Source: Megascapheus bottae | Taxonomy: Eukaryota > Chordata > Mammalia > Rodentia > Geomyidae | Length of the DNA: 64,000 bases | NCBI GenBank assembly: GCA_024803745.1 | Contig: JANJXV010000040.1 | Location: forward strand, 4,926,159 to 4,990,158 | Direction: 5' to 3' | Shown: positions 31,996 to 43,523 of the stretch, one piece after another | How the letters are laid out: every line of letters starts with the position of its first letter | How positions within the stretch are numbered: the first letter of the stretch is position 1 | The notes under the pieces: model-generated | What the model was told of the DNA's origin: nothing | Database searches by the model: none | What the model saw: the letters and a program-made list of their open reading frames with translations, nothing else | Made by a program: the position numbers and the translations under genes

Positions 31996-32910
31996 AAAAG
32001 CCTTTGAGATGCTAGGCACTTATTATATTTTTCTCTCTATTTCCACTAGGAATAAGAGTTCAGCTCTAGGAATGGCAGGAAGGAGAAGAAAAAAACAAAA
32101 CAAAACAAGACAGCTGATCCATACTTCATGGTCTCTGGGAAAGATTGCTTCTTCTTTTCTTGTTACACATTAGTCACCCCAAAAAGAAGCCAAGACCACC
32201 ACAGAGAAACAACAAAACAAGACACACACCCCTCTTTTTTTTAAGTAGACAGGTAAATACGTTATGTGTTTGTTGTGGGCAACAGGATCATTTCAAGAAA
32301 AAGCACTGTGGAATTGTACCTGGTTTTAGGTGTGGATGTATTATATATTTGCCTGGTTTGATTTATTTATTATACGTATCTGGCAATTATTTATTCATTT
32401 ATTATATATACCTGGCTTCAGAGGAAGCCTCACAGGAAGACTCTGGGGTTTCTGATTTAGTATCCCCTGTGAAATTGGTATTTTCCCCATACTGAACAGA
32501 AAACATCTCAACTGAATAGCAATAGCCAACCCAGTCCAAAACTTGACAACCACGACGTGCAGATACAAACCATTCTTCAATGACACCATATGTTTCTGCT
32601 ACTGCACTGACTCTGAGCTTGAGTGGTTTTGTGGGGGTTTTTTTTTTGCTTTGTTTTTGTTTGTTTGTGTGTTTGTTCGTGAGATGCTCGGATTTGAACT
32701 CAGAGCCTCACGTTTCCTTGCAGATACTCTAATTCTTAACCTCCCATCCTGGCTTTTTCTTTTTTAACCTTAGGTTTTGTTTTCTCAGATAGGGTTTTGT
32801 GCTTTTTCTTTCACACTTTGATCATCTCATCAGAGACTCTTAATACTCTTGTTCTAACTACACTAATTCATTAGCATACAAGAAGAAGAATTGGGGGGGA
32901 AAAATCCATA
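31996..32910. other. Unique intergenic sequence
   Basis: About 900 bp, AT-rich, with a T-run (32639-32648) and weak SINE-like words near 32690-32700. No gene. Confidence 0.4.
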
Positions 32911-33146
32911 AGCCAGGTGCCAGTGGTTCAGACCTGTAATCCTAAATCCTCAGGAGGCTGAGATCTGAGGATCGAGGTTCAAAGCCAGCCCAGGCAAATA
33001 AATCCAAGAGACGCTTACGTCCAATTTACCAGCCAAAAGCTGGAAGTGGAACGGTAGCTCAAGCAGCAAAACCTGGGGCATCAGTGAAAACATGTAAGAG
33101 ACAACCCTCATGCCCTGAGTTCAAGGCCCAGTGCCAGCACGAAAAT
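32911..33146 (+). repeat. B1-like/Geo-tail SINE, diverged
   Basis: Older copy (GACCTGTAATCCTAAATCC). The right half is recognisable from GAACGGTAGCTCAAG to GAGTTCAAGGCCC. Confidence 0.75.
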
Positions 33147-33159
33147 TTTTTTTAAAAAA

Positions 33160-33320
33160 TCTTGAGGGGGGGAGGGAAACGGGTACCAAGACATGTGAAA
33201 GGGTATCAATGTATGTGAATTAATGCACCTTCTATCTGGCAAATATCATGTAACCCTTTTACTAATTACAATTAAAAAAAATAAATAAAATAAATTTAAA
33301 AATTTTAAAAAAAATCTTGA
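33160..33320 (+). repeat. L1-3'-end-like tail sequence
   Basis: Ends CTGGCAAATATCATGTAACC and an AAATAAATAAAATAAA tail. A very similar end occurs at 39588-39655. The family assignment is a guess. Confidence 0.4.
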
Positions 33321-33356
33321 AAGCAAAACACATTGCCAAAATAAAAATAAAATATA

Positions 33357-33537
33357 AGGCGCTGGGACCATGGCCTAGTGGTAGATGCACAAGACCCTGG
33401 GTTTGATTCCTCAGTACCACAAACTCAGCAAAAGCCAGAAGTGGCACCGTGGCTCAAGTGGTAGAGTGCTAGCATTGAGAAAAAGAAGCTCAGCGACAGT
33501 GCCCAGGCCTTGATTTCAAGCCCCAGGACTGACAAAG
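33357..33537 (+). repeat. IDL-Geo-like dimeric SINE
   Basis: The left monomer has a deletion of the GTGCTCGCCTAGC part. The right half is complete, with an AATAATAAT tail. Confidence 0.85.
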
Positions 33538-34131
33538 AATAATAATAAAAATAATAACACATTAGCTATTCAAGACATAGAAGCCCTTATCGGATTCCTA
33601 TATTTTACTTGCAATCAGTAACAAAAAACAAATAACCATCATCAGGTCTCCTAACTTCTGACACTCATTCTAAATATCCACTCTCCTCATGTTATTGCAA
33701 GATTGTGAATGACCTTTTAGGTTATTTGTGGTGTAAAAGGAACTATCCTTAAAGCTGTTATCCTTTTGCTGTCAGCAAATCCTTGCAAAGTTCAACAGAT
33801 TCATAAATAATGCAAGCTAATATTCTGCTACAATATTTATGAAAATCTTTTAGGCAGAGACATGGGAATTTTTTTTAAATGGAATATGTTTGCATTAGCC
33901 ATTTGGATCAATAAAGACTATATTGATCATTGTAAACCTTTCTTGCCCCGGTATCCATTTCCATAATTCTCGAGAGGAAAAAGTATTTTCTGCCATTTGA
34001 CGTGACTCCACTGAGACCGAGGCTAGAACTCTCAACATAGCAAATGAAAACACAGGAGATAAAACCATCCATGTCAAACATGGTGAGCTCATTTTCCTGT
34101 TGATTTCCTGGGTTGTAGAACTTTTAATTTT
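33538..34131. other. Repeat-poor AT-rich stretch
   Basis: About 600 bp without recognisable repeats, with words such as CTAATATTCTGC and CAATATTTATG. Candidate conserved noncoding sequence. Confidence 0.4.
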
Positions 34132-34319
34132 TTTTGCCAGACCTGGGTCTTGAACTCAGGGCCTGAGCACTATTTGAGGACTTTCTCAAGGCTGGCACTC
34201 TACCATTTGAACCACAGCACTACTTCTGCCTTTTTCCATGTATGTGGCACCGAGGAATCGAACCCAGGGCTTCATGCATGCTAGGCAAGCACTCTACCAC
34301 TAGGCCACGCTCCCAACCA
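34132..34319 (-). repeat. IDL-Geo-like dimeric SINE
   Basis: Full-length minus-strand copy. Confidence 0.88.
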
Positions 34320-34429
34320 CTCATTTTCTTTTTTTGTTGCTGTTTGTGAAAATTCAGGCTGGGATAGAGTTCAATGATGAAATATTTGTCTAATACATGT
34401 GAAGCTCTAAATTCCATCCCCAATACGTA

Positions 34430-34660
34430 GTCACACACACACACACACACATATGCATCTTTACACACGCATGTGTATACATGTACTCAAACACAGGCAT
34501 GCACGCATGTGCATACAGCCACAGGCACGTGTACACAGTTGCATATGCATACATGCAAACACACATATACACAGACACCCGTGCACTTTGGTGCACGTGC
34601 ACGAGCTTGCACGTGCATTTCCCCTCACACGAATATATCCACACACGCCTGCACACAATG
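34430..34660. repeat. CA/TG-rich alternating purine-pyrimidine tract
   Basis: ACACAC start followed by about 200 bp of CATGTGTATAC/GCACGTGCA-type steps. It is open on both strands as Cys/His/Met-rich frames with no real coding signal. Confidence 0.75.
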
Positions 34661-35279
34661 AAATCTCAACGCGTAGAAGCCATTCGGAAGGCCTTTTGCA
34701 GCTGGATCATTTTTCCCCACCCAGCACGTGGCCAGCAGCTGGAATGGACAATGGGAAGAGAGAGAGAGAGAATGGAAAGTCTCTGAATTGGTCTGGGAGA
34801 CATCAAGAGACGGCGCTCACACAATGGATGCTCGTAACTACAGACAGAAATCAATTTCCACAGGCAATTTCCCACTTCACCCAGGGTGGAGGGAGGGCAG
34901 GGCGGGATGGGAGAAGAAAGGCGATGGTGAGGGAGGTCTTGCCAGGCTCCAGAGAGTCTGAGAGGCCTCGCCTGCAGCCTGTCCTCATTCTGGTCTAATG
35001 GGGGAAAGCGCTGACAAGGTCAACTGGATCTTGAAGTTGAGTCTTCATCGCTTCACCCAGAAGGGAATTTTTACAGGCAGACTTCCTCGGTGGAGCAGCT
35101 GTTTTCACACAGCCATGCTTACGTTGGTTTGGTATCATGGTGTCGAGTTCATGTGGGTTTATGAACATGCTGGGAGCACAAGGGCGAAAGGCAACATTAA
35201 TACAACCACGTGATTTAAAAAAAAAATCTCCATCAGTTCTCCTACCCCTTCTCTTTTGATCACAGTGTGTGTGTGTGTA
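34661..35279. other. Unique intergenic sequence
   Basis: No gene or element recognised, moderately GC-rich. A short GT run lies at 35264-35279. Confidence 0.4.
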
Positions 35280-35495
35280 CACTAGGGCTTGAACTCAGGA
35301 CCTCACATGTTTGATTGGCTCACAGCTGGCGCTCTACCCCTTGAACCACAGCTCCATGTCTGGTTTTCTGGTGGTTTATTGGAGATCAGAGTCTCCTAGA
35401 CTTTCCTGCCCTGGCTGGCTTTGAACCTGCGATCCTCAGATCTCAGAATCCTGAGGAGCTGGGATGGCAGGCGGGAGCCACCAGGCCCGCTGCCA
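35280..35495 (-). repeat. B1-like/Geo-tail composite SINE
   Basis: Complete head; the middle of the right half is diverged. Confidence 0.85.
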
Positions 35496-35882
35496 GTAAC
35501 CTTTCCCTTCTTGGTCCCCTCTAGATTCCTGCATATGTGGGGAGAGCCAAAACAGGGCCCGAATGCCTAAGAGGCAGCTTGGCAATGCAGCTTACTGTGC
35601 TCCGTTATTATATAATTACATAGATTTAGAGAGAGTATTTTTACATGAAGTGTTCGTATAATTATCTTTGGTTGCTATGCTGATCCCTGTTGGGTGATTT
35701 TTAAATTTAAAAAAAAAAATAGCAGATCAAGAAAACCTTGCACAGAAACAGAGAGACCAAAGCATGAGCAAATGCGGTCGTTCTATTGACTGTACATTCT
35801 CTAACAATTGAGCTATGTAACTTGAGGGGGGCAGGGGGAGATGAAGGAGAGTGGTGGAAGCCTGAGATTGAAGCATTGAACC
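35496..35882. other. Unique intergenic sequence
   Basis: Nothing recognised. Confidence 0.4.
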
Positions 35883-36053
35883 CGGGCCAGGAGTGTGGCC
35901 TAGTGGTAGAGTGTTTGCCTAGCATGCAGGAAGACCCGGGTTCAATTCCTCAGTACCACATACATACAAAAAGCCAGGCTCAAGTGGTAGCACTCCAGCC
36001 TTAAGAAAACCCAAGGACAGTGCTCAGGCCCTGAGTTCAAGACCCAGGACTGG
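35883..36053 (+). repeat. IDL-Geo-like dimeric SINE
   Basis: Short deletion at the start of the right monomer; otherwise complete. Confidence 0.87.
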
Positions 36054-36115
36054 GGGTAGGGGGGAAGAAATGGAGTCTGTTCTGTGCTGGCCATTCAATC
36101 AAACATAGAAACACT

Positions 36116-36343
36116 AGCCAGGCACTGGTATCTCATGAGTATAACCCTTGCCACTCAGGAGGCTGAGATTGGAGGATCGCAGTTCAAAGCCAGCCCCGGG
36201 GCAGAAAAATCTGTGAGATTCTCATCTCCAATGAACCAGCAAAAAGTGAGAGCGGACCTGTGTTTCAAGGGATAGAACACCAGCTTTGAATGAAAAAGTC
36301 TAGGGTCAGTGGACAGGCTCTGAGTGCAAGTGCAAGCCCCAGG

Positions 36344-36347
<4 letters not shown>
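36116..36347 (+). repeat. B1-like/Geo-tail composite SINE
   Basis: Older copy with a GTGCAAGTGCAAGCCCC duplication at the B-box end. Confidence 0.82.

Positions 36348-36393
<46 letters not shown>
36348..36393. repeat. (CA)n microsatellite
   Basis: About 22 CA units at the SINE 3' end. Confidence 0.95.
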
Positions 36394-36397
<4 letters not shown>

Positions 36398-36890
36398 AAA
36401 TACTGTGACAGCCAGAGGGAAAAAAAAAAAAAAACACCTTCACACCCTAAGAAAGAAGTTGGATGACGAGTCTTTGAAGATCTCCTGTCAAGGATAATTA
36501 TGCCAAGGTCATTTAACAAGAACAAGAACAAAAAGAAAGTTTAATATCGACCTGTAGCCATTGAAGAAGCGCACACACACACACACACACATACACACAC
36601 ATCACACAACGCGGCGCCCGTGTCCAACTCCACCAAGATAACTTGCAAATGAAGACAGATACCTTTTTGGTATAAATGAATAAAGAAGTAATTTATTGAA
36701 TGCACTCACACATCAAAACTGTCTGCACAGGGTCCTTCTCTAAAATTATCCCGCTGGATCACAGCAGCTCAGTCCCCCTTATTTTATGTTTTTGTGTGTT
36801 AATTAAATGATGTGAGGCTTCTGGGACACGTCACTAGGATCCTGGCCTTGCTGGGAGGCAGGGATCAGGAGAACTGCAGTTTGAGGCTAA
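36394..36890. other. Unique sequence with (CA)n at 36571-36600
   Basis: Contains an A-run, a second CA microsatellite and, at 36846-36896, a faint B1-like piece leading into the 109-bp tandem repeat. Confidence 0.4.
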
Positions 36891-36900
36891 CCAGGTGCAA

Positions 36901-37227
36901 TGTGCTTACAGAAGGTTTTCCCTGCACAGCAGGCCCCACCCCTCTGCTCCAATTGGCTGGGCTCAGCTACACAATCTGCTTCTGATTGGCTGGTGTGAAT
37001 AGGGTGAAATGTGCTTACAGAAGGTTTTGCCTACACAGCAGGCCCCGCCCCTCTGCTCCGATTGGCTGGGCTCAGCTACACAATCTGCTTCTGATTGGCT
37101 GGTGTGAATAGGGTGAAATGTGCTTACAGAAGGTTTTCCCTACACAGCAGGCCCCGCCCCTCTGCTCCGATTGGCTGGGCTCAGCTACACAATCTGCTTG
37201 TGATTGGCTGGTGTGAATAGGATAAGA
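36901..37227 (+). repeat. 109-bp tandem repeat with CCAAT and GC boxes
   Basis: Three full units starting TGTGCTTACA at 36901, 37010 and 37119, and the start of a diverged fourth at 37228, with an exact 109-bp period. Each unit has two ATTGG (inverted CCAAT) boxes and a CCCCRCCCC GC box. It resembles the enhancer repeats found in some LTRs, but no LTR ends were identified. Confidence 0.92.
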
Positions 37228-37672
37228 TGTATTTACACAAGGTGATTTTGAAATAAGATTATCAGTACTCAAGTGACCTCACTGCTAGACCCACAGTCTC
37301 AATTATTTCTGGAACTGAGGTGGGGAAGAAACCAGTTTAAGACAACAGCTGACATTTCACAAAGGCTTCCTTACCCCAAAGCCCTTCCTCTTTTCCTTAA
37401 CAAAGGCCAAGCCACCAGGCCCCGGCGGGAACTTTTAAGCCATACACTTTGATAGAAAAGACAGTTCAGTCTGGTTTTGAGTTTTTCTCACAGGAGATTC
37501 AGGGCTCTAGGCTAGCCATGCATTAAAAGTCCATGACACTGTCATCTGGGCAGAATAAATTTTTAAAAAAATCAACTTGGGCCCAGCGCACACAGACATA
37601 CCCGCTGTCTTTTTCAGCTTTCAGCCTCACTGGTATCCTTCGTCTTTTGGAGAGCCGGGTTTTTGTTTTGTT
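37228..37672. other. Possible LTR-like or promoter-like sequence after the 109-bp array
   Basis: Continues from the diverged fourth unit into unique sequence. It holds no retroviral reading frame, no primer-binding site and no clear TG...CA ends. Confidence 0.35.
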
Positions 37673-37816
37673 TTGCCAATCCTGGGGCTTGAACTCGGGG
37701 CCCAAGCGCTGTCTTGGACTTTCTCAAGGCTAGAGCTCTACCACTTGAGCCACAGCACCACTTCCATCTGAGGAATCGAACCCAGGGCTTCGTGCATGCT
37801 AGGCAAGCACTCTACC
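37673..37816 (-). repeat. IDL-Geo-like SINE with internal deletion
   Basis: The linker between monomers is shortened and the left A-box side is missing. Confidence 0.82.
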
Positions 37817-38057
37817 GTATCATCTTCTAACGCGCTATGTATTGCGGGTGTCTCTGTACTAGAAATTATGTAGCTTGGGGGCAGCTATTTGCATGCTTAT
37901 TAATATATCTGAACAGAGAAGGGGAGAAGTTCATAAACGTTTTAAATGAATTGTTATGTCATCAGATCTCACAAACTTAGGACACCCCCAAAAGGAGGTA
38001 ATGAGTGAGTCCTAATATCAGATTTAAAAAACAGTGCTTCACGTTTATTGTTCTTGA

Positions 38058-38205
38058 AGCACAGAGCTGCTTCTGGATTTCTGGTGGTTCACTGGAGATA
38101 AGAATCTCATGGTCCTTTCCACCTGGGCTGGCTTTGAACCGTGATCCTCAGATCTCAGCATCCTGAGTAGCTGGGATGATTGACCTGAACCACCAGTGCC
38201 TGGCT
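38058..38205 (-). repeat. B1-like head with partial right half
   Basis: GAGCTGCTTCTGGATTTCTG, then the full head in reverse. Confidence 0.82.
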
Positions 38206-38558
38206 TCCTGCAGAAGCTTCTGGAATATATCTTGTAAGCCAAGGAAGGGGTTTCACCCTGGTAGACAACGCGCTGATTGTCTAGTGTCACATTTTTCTTC
38301 CTGAAATTCGTTTGCATTCCAGTCCGATGTTATGAGCTATTTCAAAGTGAGATATTTCTCACCAGAAACTTGAAGACTTTTTCTTTTAATGCGACTCTGG
38401 GTCTTACTTGCCGTCTAGCCTTAGAGCTGTTTTATTGCTCTGCTTATGTTGACCAGCCTAGAGTTATTTTCAATTGTTCTAGTTGTGTGATTTAAAAAAA
38501 AAAAATCAGTCAGGCTAGTTAATGAACAAACTCTTATTACCTTGCTGTTCTTGTTGTT
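38206..38558. other. Unique intergenic sequence
   Basis: Nothing recognised. Confidence 0.4.
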
Positions 38559-38766
38559 TTTGTCAGTTGTGGGGTCTTGAACTCAGGGGCTGGACGCTGT
38601 CCCTGAGCTTCTTTCCCTCCAGGCTGGCGCTCTACCCCTTGAACCACAGCTCCACGTCTGGTTTTCTGGTGGTTCACTGGAGATCAGAGTCTCCTGGACT
38701 TTCCTGCCCGGGCTGGCTTTGAACCTGTGATCCTCAGATCTCAGCCTCCTGAGGGGCCACCAGCTC
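38559..38766 (-). repeat. B1-like/Geo-tail composite SINE
   Basis: Young-looking copy, 5' end slightly shortened at CTGAGGGGCCACCAGC. Confidence 0.88.
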
Positions 38767-39312
38767 CTTGCTTCAAAGAAATTTCTCATCCTGATGTTAG
38801 GCGTATGGCTGGAAGGTTAATCATGGGAAGCAAGCACAGTATAAAATTTTTATCCTAAGAGCTGTCAGGTCAATAATTATGAATTATTTATGTTTATTAC
38901 CATCATAAAAAAAAAGAATGCAGCGAATACACTCAGCGGCTATTCTATGCCAGGACTGCACTGGGGAACAGAGCATGAATCTCCAACGCATACGGAAACA
39001 GAGTCAAAGAATGTGGGGATACGTGGTTCACATGTGAGGAGGAAGGAAGAGCGGAGCCCCAACTGCTGCCGGCACCCCATCTCTCGTCTCTCCTTGGAGT
39101 TTGGGATCTGAGCTGGGATTCCAGGATGTGTGGGATGAAATCCTAGGAAAATTGTCCTTTCATAGATCTAACATGTCGAAGACTAAGCTTGGAGTGGTGA
39201 TTCCTGACCACAAACACAGCTAGCTAAGGGGGAGGAGGAGAACCTCAAACAAAACAAAACAGCAAACAATGTGGTTCCCCACAATAGCTAAGAAAATCTC
39301 AAATACACACAC

Positions 39313-39342
<30 letters not shown>
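38767..39342. other. Unique sequence ending in (CA)n
   Basis: CA microsatellite at 39305-39343; the rest is unrecognised. Confidence 0.4.
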
Positions 39343-39343
<1 letters not shown>

Positions 39344-39580
39344 GGTCCTGGTGGCAAACGCCTGTCATCCCAGCTACTCAGGCTGAGCTAGGAGAATCAG
39401 TTCAACGCCAGCCTGGGGACGGAAAGTTGGTGAGACTCTTATGTCCAACAAACTACTCAAGAAAGCCAGAGGTGGAGCTGTGGTTCAAGTGGTAGAGCGC
39501 CAGCCTTGAGCACAGAGTGGCTCAGGGACAGGGCCCAGGCCCTGAGTTCCAGCCCCAGGACTGACTAAAAAAAAATAAAT
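39343..39580 (+). repeat. B1-like/Geo-tail composite SINE
   Basis: Complete, with an AAAAAAAAATAAAT tail that continues into the L1-3'-end-like sequence CTGGCGAATGTACTATAACC. Confidence 0.83.
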
Positions 39581-39655
39581 CTGGCGAATGTACTATAACC
39601 CTTCTATTAATAACAATAAAAAATATATGAAAAAAATAAATTAAATAAATGATTT

Positions 39656-40021
39656 TTCCCTCTATCATTCTCAATGTGCACCAGCCCTGTGTAAACTTCC
39701 CTCTGACACAGCATGGATATTTTTTTAATGCTTTCTTTTCTATCTTTCTACAGCGATGTTAACTGTCTCTGCACTAATTATGGTGAGTCAAGTTCTTTTC
39801 TCCACGTTCTATTTGCAATGCCACTTTGAAGACAGGGAAAGCAGCTAAACACTTAGCACCTTTCTCCTTTTCTAATTTAATTCCTTTCCCATCTGTCTTC
39901 CGGTTTCCCCCAGCAACCTACAAGGCCTGAGATCAAAACACTCATGTATCACCAATGTCTATTAGTTAATACGTGTTACCATCATCGCCAAGCTACTCTA
40001 TTAGAAAAGGACAACAGTAAC
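39656..40021. other. Unique intergenic sequence
   Basis: No element recognised. Confidence 0.4.
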
Positions 40022-40193
40022 AGGGGAGGGCTTGCCCACCATGCTTGAAACCCTGGGTTCGATCCCTCAGCACCACATACACAGAACAAGCTGAAAGTAG
40101 AGCTGTGGCTCAAGTGGTAGAATGTTAGCCTTGAGCAAAAGAAGCTCAGGGACAGCGCCTAGGCCCTGAGTTCAAGACCCAGGACTGGAATAA
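40022..40193 (+). repeat. IDL-Geo-like SINE, 5' truncated
   Basis: The left monomer starts at GGGCTTGCCCACCATGC; the right half is complete. Confidence 0.85.
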
Positions 40194-40332
40194 AGAAGGA
40201 GGAGGAGGGAGGAGGAAGCAGGAGGGAGAGGGACGCAAAAGAAGGGAAGAGGAGGAGGAAGAGGAGAAGGAGGAATTAGAAGAGGAGGAAGAGGACAAAT
40301 TGGAAGAGGAGGAGGAGCAAGAAGGAAATCAT
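40193..40332. repeat. (GGA/GAA)n polypurine tract
   Basis: About 140 bp of GGAGGAGGAAG units beginning at the SINE tail. Confidence 0.92.
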
Positions 40333-40792
40333 GGGAGAGAATCCTTGACGTCCCTCTGAGCTGGAATCCAAAAGCATTCGGAGGTATCGGCAAATGCAGA
40401 GGGGGGGGAGCTCTTTGTTTTCTTTTTTCCCCCTCCCACCCCGCATCCGCCACCCCTCCTCCACCCCATCTAACTCTTAGAAGCAGGATCTTTCCTTCAT
40501 AAAATTTATTTGGGGGCCCTGAGCTTACCAGCTGAGTCAGGGCTAAAAAACTCATCTGGGTTTCGATGGCTCTCAAAAAATAAAGAAAATCTCTGTAGAC
40601 ACCCTAGGCCTTCAAAAGGCAGCACAAATGGAAAAGGGAAAAGGGAGCTGTCCAGGAAAAAAAACCAATCACTGCAGGCCTGTCATTCTGCCTACCTCCG
40701 GGGACTTCTGCCCACTTTCCGCCTCTTCATACCCTTGCAGGCATTTTGGAGTCTAAACTCTGCTGACTAGCAGAAAGCCCTTGTCTCGTTTA
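40333..40792. other. Unique intergenic sequence
   Basis: Nothing recognised. C-rich at 40430-40470. Confidence 0.4.
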
Positions 40793-40940
40793 TTGAACCA
40801 CAGCTCCATGTCTGGTTTTCTGGTGGTTCATGGGAGATCAGAGTCTCCTGGACTTTCCTGCCCAGGCTGGCTTTGAACCTGTGATGCTCAGATCTCAGCC
40901 TCCTGAGGAGCTGGGGTGCCAGGCGGGGGCCACGGGGCCT
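40793..40940 (-). repeat. B1-like head with partial right half
   Basis: TTGAACCACAGCTCCATGTC, then the complete head in reverse. Confidence 0.83.
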
Positions 40941-41362
40941 CAGCAGCTGGCCTCAAATTCTTCACCATCCCATGTCTGACTCCTGAGCTGAGATTACAGG
41001 CTTGCACAACCATCCGCCACAGTGTCATCTCCCCTCTCCAATCTGTTCCCTTCTCCAAGTTCTAAAAGTAATCATCCTCCCCAAACCCTGTTCCACCTCT
41101 TGTAAAAAGGGCCTGAAAAGGCTCCACTCAGGCTGAGCGCGCTATCAATTCCGATTTTTCTTTCTGCTCCATTCCCTGCCCCCTCGGCTAGGAATTCAAT
41201 ATTCCTCTCATGTCTCGAGAGCCATTGCACTTCCGAGAGAACCCTCCCAGCCTCCAGACGCCGAGTGTCAGTCGGCAAGGTCAGGCTCTCTGCAGCAGGC
41301 TGCGAAAGAAAGAAAAAGCCACCAATAAAGGGGCCTGAAGTTCATTAAAACAAACCTTTCCG
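40941..41362. other. Unique intergenic sequence
   Basis: Nothing recognised. Confidence 0.4.
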
Positions 41363-41577
41363 GTCAGGCACCTGTCATCCCAGCTCCTCAAGAGGCTGAG
41401 ATCTGAGGATCACAGGTTCAAAGCCAGCCCGGGCAGGAAAGTCCAGGAGACTCTGATCTCCAATGAACCACCCGAAAACCAGAGGTGGAGCTGTGGTTCA
41501 AGGGGTAGAGCGCCAGCCTGGAGGGAAAGGAGCTCAGGGACAAGTTTCTGGGTCCTTCGTTTAAGCCCCAGGACTGG
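41363..41577 (+). repeat. B1-like/Geo-tail composite SINE
   Basis: Short start; the right half is diverged around CAAGTTTCTGGGTCC. Confidence 0.85.

Positions 41578-41640
<63 letters not shown>
41578..41640. repeat. (AAT)n microsatellite
   Basis: About 21 uninterrupted AAT units at the SINE 3' end. Confidence 0.95.
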
Positions 41641-41641
<1 letters not shown>

Positions 41642-42252
41642 GAACTCTTTTTAACTCGGGTTCACTTCCCTGCCAGTGTAATTCCATTCCCAGGGCAGAG
41701 AGAACTCGTGACAAATGAGAACTCTCAGGACTCAGAGGGAGGGCTGGTCTGTAGCAGGTGTGCTGTTTGGCTTCGCGGGGCATTTCTGAGGGTTCATGGT
41801 TGATTTCTCCTGGTCTTTATAACGCGGCCTTTTAAGTACATGGCTAAAATTGAACTCAAACAATGAGACATAATCCTGGCTGGCTTCCATACAAGACACT
41901 CCAACCCTGCCCTTTCTCCAGTCTTGAAAGAAAAGAGAGAGGGAAACCTGGTCCGAGTCCATTGCTTTTTTGTTTTGTTTTGTTTCCTTTCCTTTCCTCC
42001 TTAGGTATTGCATTGCCTAAGAGGAAGATCTAAAAATTTAAAAAAACAAACAAAAAAAATAAGCCATGGGTTTTTGAGAGAATAACTTTACTAGATCTGT
42101 ATTTGGAGTAGCCTTTGCTCAAAATAGAGACCTGGGGGTGAGAGGAACAAACACAAACGGGGTGGGGGGAAGGGGAGAGCGGAAACGCAAGCCTATAATA
42201 TTATGATACTTAACAGGGTGAGTCTCAGTCGGTTGTTTATTTGTTTGGTTGA
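41641..42252. other. Unique intergenic sequence
   Basis: Nothing recognised. Confidence 0.4.
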
Positions 42253-42439
42253 TTTTGTCAGTCCTGGGGCTTGAACTCAGGGCCTGAGCACTGTCCTTGG
42301 ACTTTCTCAAGGCTAGAGCTCTACCACTTGAGCCTCAGCACCACTTCAGGCTTTTTCTGTGTATGTGGTACCGAGGAATCGAATCCAGGTCTTCATGCAT
42401 GCTAGGCAAGCACTCTACCACTAGGCCACGCTCCCAGTC
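42253..42439 (-). repeat. IDL-Geo-like dimeric SINE
   Basis: Full-length minus-strand copy whose 5' end touches the TATC array. Confidence 0.88.
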
Positions 42440-42440
42440 C

Positions 42441-42487
<47 letters not shown>

Positions 42488-42604
42488 GTGTTGATCTGGG
42501 GTCTTGAACCCTATAATCTATGTATCTATCTGTCTATCTATCTATCTATCTATTATCTATCTAGTATTGATCTGGGGTCTTGAACCCTATAATCTATGTA
42601 TCTA

Positions 42605-42657
<53 letters not shown>
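42440..42657. repeat. (TATC)n array with 76-bp duplication
   Basis: TATC units interrupted twice by GATCTGGGGTCTTGAACCCT (42493 and 42569, 76-bp offset). The interruption looks like a captured piece of SINE (GGGGTCTTGAAC). Confidence 0.93.
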
Positions 42658-42889
42658 TTTTGTTGGTCCTGGGTCTTGAACTCAGGGCCCGGGCGCTGTC
42701 CCTGAGCTTCTTTCCCTCCAGGCTGGCGCTCTACCACCTGAACCACAGCTCCACGTCTGGTTTTCTGGTGGTTCCCTGGAGATCAGAGTCTCCTGGACTT
42801 TCCTGCCCGGGCTGGCTTTGAACCTCCATCCTCAGATCTCAGCGTCCTGAGTGGCTGGGAGGGCAGGCCTGAGCTGCCAGCACCCAGCA
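42658..42889 (-). repeat. B1-like/Geo-tail composite SINE
   Basis: Full-length, young-looking. Confidence 0.9.
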
Positions 42890-43469
42890 GGTGGTTTTTA
42901 CTTTTACCACACCTTTGAGCACTGTTTGGCATTTTGTACTCTGAAATTCGAGATTTCCCCTCATCAGTCCTTGTGGCCTGCCTGGAATCACCTGCAGAGA
43001 CACGGGAACTTTTTCCCCCTCACGGGGAAGGAAAAAGCCAAGAGGTTTCAGACACTTGAGCTGCCTGGTGGAAATTTACAACTTCTGAGTCCCCCCCTCC
43101 CCCCGCCCCCCCGTTCACACCTCACCAGGCCACACTAAGTGCACCCCCAAAGGCGAGGACAAAGGTCACCTCTGGAAGGATCTGGTGGCAAATCCCTCCT
43201 GAGAAACGGGGGAGGAGAACATGATTTCTGTGTACTTGATCTAGGGGCCCCCAGTGAAAGGGGACCCCAGCCCTGCCTGGCCACTGGGATTTAATGGCTC
43301 AGAGGGGTGATTGCTATTGTTTTGCCTCCTCTGATGCCATTCAGCTGTCTTTTGTCTCCCATGCCCTTTGATTATTATTATTTTTTTAGACTCAAATGCT
43401 CTCATAACTTCCTGAACGGGGTGGCTCAGTGTATGATGGGTCACGGTAGTCGTGTTCAGACTTCCCAGC

Positions 43470-43470
<1 letters not shown>
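42890..43470. other. Unique intergenic sequence
   Basis: Nothing recognised. C-rich tract at 43090-43113. Confidence 0.4.

Positions 43471-43521
<51 letters not shown>
43471..43521. repeat. (GT)n microsatellite
   Basis: About 25 uninterrupted GT units at the tail side of a minus-strand SINE. Confidence 0.95.

Positions 43522-43523
<2 letters not shown>

Noticed and set aside
37228..37672. Complete endogenous retrovirus at the 109-bp repeat
   Set aside because: No gag, pol or env-like frame, primer-binding site or paired LTRs nearby; only an LTR-like flavour.
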